From: Lentibacter algarum
Lineage (GTDB): Bacteria; Pseudomonadota; Alphaproteobacteria; Rhodobacterales; Rhodobacteraceae
Reading direction: 5' to 3'
NCBI RefSeq assembly: GCF_018860975.1
Contig: NZ_JAHKQI010000005.1
Span: forward strand, 744,001 to 808,000
DNA: 64,000 nt
Made by a program: the position numbers and the translations under genes. Positions 62,401 to 64,000 of the stretch are shown piece by piece. Each line of letters begins with the position of its first letter. Within the stretch, counting starts at the first letter, position 1. A model generated the notes under the pieces. That model saw nothing but the letters and a program-made list of their open reading frames with translations. It was not told the origin of the DNA and did not search any database.

Positions 62401-62844
62401 GCGTTTGACCGCCCCGCGAAGGGAACCGATGACACCGCTTTCGTGATCGTCGAGCACCTTACCGGTGAGCATCAAGGCCCACGTCGAGGCGTTGACCAAG
62501 GGCGAGGTTGAGGCGCCCATATGGGCGGCCCAGTCGGATTGCGCAATCTTATCCTCAATCAGCGCATCAATGGTGTCGGCGTCGGGGACCCTGAGCAGGG
62601 CTTCGGCGAGGCACATGAGGGCGATGCCTTCATCGGTGCTCAGGCCATATTCCGCGAGGAAGACTTCCATCATTCCGGGGTTTGAGTGCCCGCGAATTTC
62701 ACGCACCAGACCAGCGGCACGGGCGACGATGCGCGCACGGTCTTCGTCGGTAAGCTGTGCCTCGCTTGTCAGGCGCGCAAGCGTTTTGGCCTCATCGGCG
62801 TAGGTGTTTTTGTTCAGGGCGGTGCGAAAAAGGTTCTGAGGCAT
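59410..62844 (-). CDS. putA: bifunctional proline dehydrogenase / P5C dehydrogenase
   Basis: Oxidises proline to glutamate in two steps. The 1,144-residue protein has a PRODH barrel in the first half (VRLVKGAYWDTEVKRAQ near residue 350; a typical FAD-binding region) and an aldehyde dehydrogenase half (GIFTCISPWNFPLAIFTGQ near 660; AGQRCSALRCLYVQED with catalytic Cys near 815). It lacks the N-terminal ribbon-helix-helix DNA-binding domain of enteric PutA, so it cannot autoregulate that way; the divergent Lrp-type gene fills this role. ATG 62844 has AGGAGAG. Confidence 0.96.
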   Translation of the reverse strand: MPQNLFRTALNKNTYADEAKTLARLTSEAQLTDEDRARIVARAAGLVREIRGHSNPGMMEVFLAEYGLSTDEGIALMCLAEALLRVPDADTIDALIEDKIAQSDWAAHMGASTSPLVNASTWALMLTGKVLDDHESGVIGSLRGAVKRLGEPVIRTAVSRAMKEMGRQFVLGESITSAMERASKMEAKGYTYSYDMLGEAARTEADAKRYHLSYSRAITAIAQACNASDIRENPGISVKLSALHPRYEVAQRARVMEQLTPRLRSLALLAKSAGMGLNVDAEEADRLALSMDVIEEVLSEPALAGWDGFGVVVQAYGQRAGDALDFLHDLAVRTDRRIMVRLVKGAYWDTEVKRAQVEGIEGFPVFTRKPATDVSYIANARKLLNMTDRIYPQFATHNAHTVAAVLDMATTLGTPKDAYEFQRLHGMGEALHNIVLEAEQTNCRVYAPVGAHRDLLAYLVRRLLENGANSSFVNQIVDDEVPPEEVAACPFEALSKAAGSLTQGPDLYQPERPNSLGFDLTHEPTLTRIEKARKPFLNHSWTAAPLLASKTKPQAAQAVKNPALPSDTVGKVSFASPADVEAALGKATPWNATPKARAKALSKAADLYEANFGELFALLAREAGKSLPDAVAELREAVDFLRYYAANAPEVPPAGIFTCISPWNFPLAIFTGQIAAALAAGNAVLAKPAEQTGLIAYRAIELLHEAGVPTSAVQLLPGAGDVGAALTSDSRVNGVAFTGSTDTALLIRKNMADNLAPGAPLLAETGGLNAMIIDSTALPEQAIQAIVESAFQSAGQRCSALRCLYVQEDIAEPFTKMLKGAMDELAMGDPWLLSTDSGPVIDEAARVGIAKHIETARAEGRLMHELRTPNSGTFIAPTLLSVKGIKEMKREVFGPVLHLATFKSHELDDVIDAINATGYGLTFGLQTRIDDRVQHVCERIHAGNIYVNRNQIGAIVGSQPFGGEGLSGTGPKAGGPNYLPRFACVKTQQTEDNWNSSMSASSMQTAINANAVSREIRTLALPGPTGESNVLTLFTRPPLLCLGPGAEAAAEQAKTVRDLGGIAVEADGELPPEALQTLTGFSAVLSYADTTVARAYEQALASRDGQIIPLITGDPDIARVLGERHVCVDTTASGGNAALLAGQD

Positions 62845-62850
62845 GGGACT

Positions 62851-62897
62851 CTCCTGCAATTTCGGTTAGCATACAGAATATTTTGCAGGAGATATTC
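62851..62897. promoter_or_regulatory. inverted repeats in the putA/putR divergent promoter
   Basis: CTCCTGCAA (62851–62859) and TTGCAGGAG (62883–62891) form a perfect dyad spaced by 23 bp. GAATAT (62876–62881) and ATATTC (62892–62897) form a second one around the right arm. They lie in the 80-bp gap and are likely PutR sites; the left arm also includes the putA ribosome binding site. Confidence 0.55.
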
Positions 62898-62924
62898 CTG
62901 ACAATAGGGGAAGTAGCGTGACAT

Positions 62925-63425
62925 ATGACTGAAAATGTAGATTCTAGAGGGCGAAGTGCTCAGGTTGAGTTGGACGGGTTTGACCGCAAGATTCTCTCGG
63001 TGCTGGCGGCTGACGGGCGGATCTCGATCACCGACTTGGCGGGACGCATTGGGCTGTCAAAGTCGCCAACCCAAGCAAGGCTGCGGCGGCTTGAGAAGAG
63101 CGGCGTGATCACCGGCTATAAAGCGCTGTTTGATCCGATCCGGCTGGGGCTTGATCATGTCGCGTTTGTCGAGGTGCGCTTGTCAGACACCCGCGAGAAG
63201 GCATTGGCTGAGTTCAATGCGGCAGTGATGAAGATACCACAGATTGAACAGGTGCATCTGATGGCCGCGAACTTTGACTACTTGTTGAAGATCAGAACGC
63301 AGGACATGAGCGACTACCGCACTGTATTGGGGGAGCATATATCAAGCCTTCCACATGTTGCCTCGACCTCGACATATGTGGCGATGCAGGCCGTGAAAGA
63401 GACCACTCTCGCAGACGTCATTTGA
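62925..63425 (+). CDS. putR: Lrp/AsnC-family regulator, probable PutR
   Basis: A 166-residue Lrp/AsnC regulator. The helix-turn-helix DRKILSVLAADGRISITDLAGRIGLSKS spans about residues 20–48, and the RAM ligand domain follows (VAFVEVRLSDTREKALAEF…). Being divergent from putA is the known alphaproteobacterial PutR layout, in which it activates putA in response to proline. Confidence 0.9.
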   Translation: MTENVDSRGRSAQVELDGFDRKILSVLAADGRISITDLAGRIGLSKSPTQARLRRLEKSGVITGYKALFDPIRLGLDHVAFVEVRLSDTREKALAEFNAAVMKIPQIEQVHLMAANFDYLLKIRTQDMSDYRTVLGEHISSLPHVASTSTYVAMQAVKETTLADVI

Positions 63426-63455
63426 CCAAACTTCAAGGTGTGGCATGGTGTTGTC

Positions 63456-64000
63456 ATGCGGTTTTTGCTCGTCTTACTCCTGTTGGCTGCGCCTGCTGTG
63501 GCCGAAACCTGCCCGAAAGCAGCTGATCACTCGGTGCGTTTTGCCGAATTAGTTGAGGCTGTTCGCGCGGCCCCTAACGAGGCGGCGGCAAGAGTGATCA
63601 CCAATGAAATGTGGGCGCTCTGGGCAGATGCACCAGACGGTGTAGCACAGGAAATTCTTGACCGTGGCATGCAACGTCGCGCGGGCTTTGATCTGGTCGG
63701 AGCATTGGGTGATTTCGACAAGCTGGTGCAATACTGCCCCGACTACGCCGAGGGCTATAATCAGCGCGCCTATGTGCATTTCATCCGGCAGGATTATGCC
63801 AAAGCTCTGGTTGATCTTGATCGCGCAATTGAACTGTCCCCGACCCATATTGCCGCGCTCTCGGGCCGCGCTTTGACATACTTCGGCCTTGGCCGGCTGC
63901 GTGAAGCGCGGGCCGATCTGGAGCTGGCTGTCGGGTTGAACCCGTGGCTGCCCGAGCGGCGGATGTTGAGAGATCCGGCGATGAAAGGCCAGCAGAGTGA
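63456..64000 (+). CDS. exported TPR-repeat protein, C-terminus cut by window edge
   Basis: The frame opens at ATG 63456 and runs off the window after 181 codons. The start MRFLLVLLLLAAPAVAETC is a clear signal peptide cleaved after AVA. Two or more tetratricopeptide repeats follow (YAEGYNQRAYVHFIRQDYAKAL; HIAALSGRALTYFGLGRLREA), a pattern typical of periplasmic protein–protein contacts. The ribosome site is weak. Function unknown. Confidence 0.8.
   Translation, partial: MRFLLVLLLLAAPAVAETCPKAADHSVRFAELVEAVRAAPNEAAARVITNEMWALWADAPDGVAQEILDRGMQRRAGFDLVGALGDFDKLVQYCPDYAEGYNQRAYVHFIRQDYAKALVDLDRAIELSPTHIAALSGRALTYFGLGRLREARADLELAVGLNPWLPERRMLRDPAMKGQQS

Overview
The window looks like a chromosomal segment of a Rhodobacteraceae (Roseobacter-group) alphaproteobacterium. 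Evidence is the high G+C, the rpoZ–rsh–DUF2062–pdxJ–(LysE)–acpS–lepB cluster, a def–def'–fmt operon with a degenerate second deformylase, an stand-alone smc, the YbjN–proC neighbourhood, and a three-domain-less PutA divergent from an Lrp-type regulator. I saw no rRNA, tRNA, transposase, integrase or CRISPR array. The two edges cut genes: lepB at the left (C-terminal part missing) and a secreted TPR protein at the right (C-terminal part missing).

Layout. 1–6.6 kb: a minus-strand housekeeping run (folK, rpoZ, (p)ppGpp synthetase/hydrolase, DUF2062, pdxJ, LysE exporter, acpS, lepB). 6.7–10.1 kb: a plus-strand run (NYN-domain protein, ispH, methyltransferase, rnhA, TRIC-type channel). 10.1–12.2 kb: minus-strand def, def-like, fmt, GlsB-like. 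12.3–20.7 kb: PatB/MalY-type lyase, glutathionyl-hydroquinone reductase, smc, LysR, ABA4-like and MarR genes. 20.8–25.4 kb: 3-hydroxybutyryl-CoA dehydrogenase, DUF6473, esterase, SPOR protein. 25.5–29.0 kb: nucleoside salvage operon cdd–deoA–deoB–upp, divergent from maeB. 29.2–34.7 kb: maeB, then prpE overlapping a class II HMG-CoA reductase. 34.8–39.5 kb: small genes, EEP nuclease/phosphatase, lipoprotein, NAD kinase, glyA. 39.5–41.0 kb: an inserted-looking KAP-family P-loop NTPase. 41.0–48.4 kb: TetR/SDR, cysteine-desulfurase-like enzyme, and an AraC-controlled molybdenum hydroxylase (two subunits) plus flavin reductase. 48.4–50.2 kb: a phage-CII-like regulator, a probable structured RNA, thymidine kinase. 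50.2–54.3 kb: KAS III paralogue and a proC run. 54.3–54.75 kb: a gene-free block with inverted repeats. 54.75–59.2 kb: thioesterase, metF/metR with a MetR box, inositol monophosphatase, GFA, rhomboid protease. 59.4–64 kb: putA/putR and a TPR protein.

Less expected signals. (i) The KAP NTPase gene sits between two near-identical terminators in direct orientation, 1,516 bp apart, which looks like a one-gene cassette inserted after glyA. (ii) Two copies of an intergenic element carrying three TATGCAC repeats at exactly 12-bp spacing, flanked by GTTAAC, lie in opposite orientation at 20.7 and 34.7 kb. (iii) Strand composition changes from C-rich to G-rich on the + strand near 28–31 kb regardless of gene direction, an origin-like skew change, close to the midpoint of that inverted pair. 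(iv) There is a probable 250-nt multi-hairpin RNA upstream of tdk, and a double-hairpin repeat occurs twice. (v) One deformylase paralogue lacks the metal-binding Cys and catalytic Glu.

All functional assignments come from reading motifs by eye; no searches were run. Start codons were chosen by ribosome binding sites and family starts and are stated where they matter.
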